NCBI RefSeq assembly: GCF_027923385.1
Contig: NZ_BSEC01000003.1
Location: forward strand, 62,001-126,000
DNA length: 64,000 nucleotides
Direction: 5' to 3'
Source: Methylocystis echinoides
GTDB taxonomy: Bacteria; Pseudomonadota; Alphaproteobacteria; Rhizobiales; Beijerinckiaceae
This document shows positions 62,267-64,000 of the stretch, piece after piece (the stretch's first letter is position 1; each line of letters begins with the position of its first letter). Made by a program: the position numbers and the translations under genes. The notes beneath the pieces were generated by a model. It ran no database searches. It had not been told where the DNA came from and saw only the letters and a list, made by a program, of their open reading frames with translations.

Positions 62267-63019
62267 ATGACGGGCAAATCCTTAGACCTTCCAGCACAGC
62301 CGTATACAGGGGAAAAGGCAAGACTGACCCGCGCCTATGATTATCTGATCCTGGTGCTGGCGTTGTTCCTTTTCATCGGGTCCTTCCACCTGCACGTCGC
62401 TTTGACGGTGGGCGACTGGGACTTCTGGGTGGATTGGAAGGACCGGCAATGGTGGCCGCTGATCACGCCCCTGATGATGATCACCTTCCCAGCGGCGGTA
62501 CAGGCCGTTCTATGGCCCAACTTCAGGCTGCCGCTCGGCGCGACGCTTTGCATTTCCTGCTTGCTGATCGGCACGTGGATCACGCGCTTCTTTGCCTATC
62601 ACATGTGGAACTTTTTCCCGATCAACGAAGTCTTGCCGGCCACCATGTTGCCGAGCGCGCTCGTGCTCGACGCGATCCTGATGTTGAGCAACAGCCTGAC
62701 TGTCACGAGCATCTTTGGCGGCATGGCCTTCGCCCTGCTTTTCTATCCGACCAACTGGCCGATTTTCGGCATGTTTCACGTGCCGGTGGAGTATGGCGGC
62801 GCGCAGCTCACCGTGGCTGACCTCTTCGGCTTTCAATACATCCGCGCGGGGACGCCTGAATATCTTCGTCTCATCGAGCGCGGAACGCTGCGAACTTACG
62901 GCCAATATGCGACGCCGCTGTCGGCGTTTTGCTCGGCGCTGCTTTGCACCCTGATGTATCCGATCTGGTGGTATCTGGGCAAATTGTTCGCGACGACGAA
63001 ATACGTCACGACAATCTGA
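62267..63019 (+). CDS. pxmA: Pxm-type copper membrane monooxygenase subunit A
   Basis: The start at ATG 62267 has GGAGG 6 bases upstream; the upstream in-frame extension has no motif. The 250-residue polytopic protein has the AmoA/PmoA signature GDWDFWVDWKDRQWWP, then NFRLPLGATLCI, FYPTNWPIFGMFHVPVEYGG, VADLFGFQYIRAGTPEYLRL and IERGTLRTYG. About six to seven membrane helices are present. It inserts in (intracytoplasmic) membranes with subunits B and C. A gene order A-B without a preceding C and a divergent LysR gene point to pxmABC rather than pmoCAB. Assignment to pxm versus pmo rests mainly on order. Confidence 0.82.
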   Translation: MTGKSLDLPAQPYTGEKARLTRAYDYLILVLALFLFIGSFHLHVALTVGDWDFWVDWKDRQWWPLITPLMMITFPAAVQAVLWPNFRLPLGATLCISCLLIGTWITRFFAYHMWNFFPINEVLPATMLPSALVLDAILMLSNSLTVTSIFGGMAFALLFYPTNWPIFGMFHVPVEYGGAQLTVADLFGFQYIRAGTPEYLRLIERGTLRTYGQYATPLSAFCSALLCTLMYPIWWYLGKLFATTKYVTTI

Positions 63020-63033
63020 GGGGGAAGTAGAAG

Positions 63034-64000
63034 ATGAAAAGACAGCTCAAGACGCTTTTCGGCGCTCTTTTCCTTGGACTATGCGCGGGTTCGCTCGCGC
63101 CGGACGCGGCGCTCGCTCACGGCGAAAAGGCCCTGGAGCCTTTCATACGTATGCGGACGATTCAATGGTACGACGTCGCGTGGTCCAAAAGCAAACTCGC
63201 CGTCAACGAGGAAGTTGTCATCACCGGCAAATTCCACGTTGCAGAAGACTGGCCGCGCGGCGTGGCGAAGCCCGACGCGACCTATTTGAACGTCTCGGCG
63301 CCGGGGCCCGTCATGGTTCGAACGGAGCGCTATCTGAATGGACAGCCATCGGTCAGTTCGGTCGCTCTGAAGCCTGGCGGAGACTACGACTTCAAAATGG
63401 TGTTGAAGGCGAGGATGCCCGGGCGCTTCCATCTCCACCCATTCTTCAACTTGCATGATGCGGGATCGGTTGTCGGGCCGGGGCAATGGCTCGAGGTCGA
63501 TGGCGATGCGTCGGCCTTCAGCAATCAGGTCAAGACGCTCGACGGCAGCGTTATCGACATGGAAACCTACGGCCTCGCAAATGGCCTCGCCTGGCATTTC
63601 TTCTGGATCGCGCTGGGTTCCGCATGGCTGCTCTGGTGGGTCAGGCGTCCTCTCTTCATCCCGCGATACAAAATGCTGCATGCGGGCCAGGAGGCAAGCC
63701 TCATCACGCCTATGGATCGCCACGTGGGAGCCGTGATCCTCGTCGGCGTTCCTCTGATCGTGCTTGCCGCGAACTTCATGACCGACCGTCAATATCGCAA
63801 CGCCATTCCGTTGCAAGCGGCGATGGATCAGATCGATCCTCTGCCGGCGATCGTCGACGCCGGAACGGTGCAGGTCAAGATTCAGCGCGCCGAGTACAAC
63901 GTGCCCGCACGCGCAATGACCATGACGGCGAAGCTTCACAACGGTTCCGAGCATCCCATCCGGGTTGGCGAGTTCGCGACCGCGAATGTGCGATTCCTCA
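63034..64000 (+). CDS. pxmB: Pxm-type monooxygenase subunit B (partial at window edge)
   Basis: Begins at ATG 63034, 14 bases after pxmA, with GGGGGAAG upstream. The signal peptide (LKTLFGALFLGLCAGSLAPD) ends before LAHGEKALEPFIRMRTIQWY. The His after signal cleavage and HLH in GRFHLHPFFNLHD match the copper ligands of PmoB (His33, His137, His139 in Methylococcus). Two membrane helices follow (LAWHFFWIALGSAWLLWWV and VGAVILVGVPLIVLAANFM), then the second cupredoxin domain. About 322 residues are seen; the rest and subunit C should lie beyond the window. Confidence 0.88.
   Translation, partial: MKRQLKTLFGALFLGLCAGSLAPDAALAHGEKALEPFIRMRTIQWYDVAWSKSKLAVNEEVVITGKFHVAEDWPRGVAKPDATYLNVSAPGPVMVRTERYLNGQPSVSSVALKPGGDYDFKMVLKARMPGRFHLHPFFNLHDAGSVVGPGQWLEVDGDASAFSNQVKTLDGSVIDMETYGLANGLAWHFFWIALGSAWLLWWVRRPLFIPRYKMLHAGQEASLITPMDRHVGAVILVGVPLIVLAANFMTDRQYRNAIPLQAAMDQIDPLPAIVDAGTVQVKIQRAEYNVPARAMTMTAKLHNGSEHPIRVGEFATANVRFL

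Noticed and set aside
1..64000. CRISPR arrays, tRNA or rRNA genes
   Set aside because: No regularly spaced repeats, cloverleaf with CCA-compatible stem, or rRNA-like stretches were recognised while reading; a dedicated scan was not possible.

Overview
The window looks like a chromosomal or large-plasmid segment of a methane-oxidising alphaproteobacterium (family Methylocystaceae, Methylocystis/Methylosinus-like). The strongest evidence is at the right edge, where a particulate methane monooxygenase-type subunit A gene is followed by the start of subunit B. The order is A-B with no subunit C gene in front, and a LysR regulator is transcribed divergently. That order fits the divergent pxmABC (Pxm) operon rather than canonical pmoCAB. 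High GC, NAD-dependent formate dehydrogenase alpha and many alphaproteobacterial-type genes agree with this.

Layout. 1-2580: decayed DNA with an IS30 remnant and few convincing genes. 2581-14010: a metal/stress island. It holds a Lys-rich small protein, a CYTH-CHAD protein, two tiny membrane proteins, a DUF5132-like protein, an HMA2-like protein, an MgtE-like transporter, a 1048-aa Ca-type P-ATPase with an HMA2-like N-terminus, and a second S-adenosylmethionine synthetase split by an IS21-family element. 14020-17312: a pstB remnant and two translationally coupled membrane GTPases. 17682-23507: nested truncated transposons (ISL3, IS3, a resolvase-less Tn3-family element) ending in a truncated glutathione transferase. 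23655-31761: small proteins, an NDUFA9-like reductase, a DUF2267 protein, a truncated K+ channel, an ethylene-receptor-like hybrid histidine kinase, an IS5-family element and a GAF/PAS hybrid kinase. 31799-35702: an IS5-family element interrupted by an IS21-family element. 35761-39064: a partner-switching-type phosphatase/kinase operon. 39861-46137: a hypothetical protein, a frameshifted formate dehydrogenase alpha gene and the threonine degradation pair tdh/kbl. 46486-51437: a HicA-like protein, a receiver pseudogene, a BNR-repeat protein with a ThiS-like partner, and a HAD phosphatase with a universal stress protein. 51786-59640: a TetR regulator and a former efflux/redox/hydrolase operon in which every structural gene is broken. 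60033-64000: a yellow/major-royal-jelly-family protein, the LysR regulator and the pxm-type operon.

Five insertions have readable target duplications or a clean reconstruction of the interrupted gene: metK-like, an IS5 transposase, the Fe-S/FNR fusion, the alpha/beta hydrolase, and one apparently intergenic site. Several otherwise intact genes differ from an open frame by one base (fdhA, the Fe-S fusion, one istA). Either the region is decaying or the assembly retains small indels. All functional calls are from reading the translations; no database search was run.
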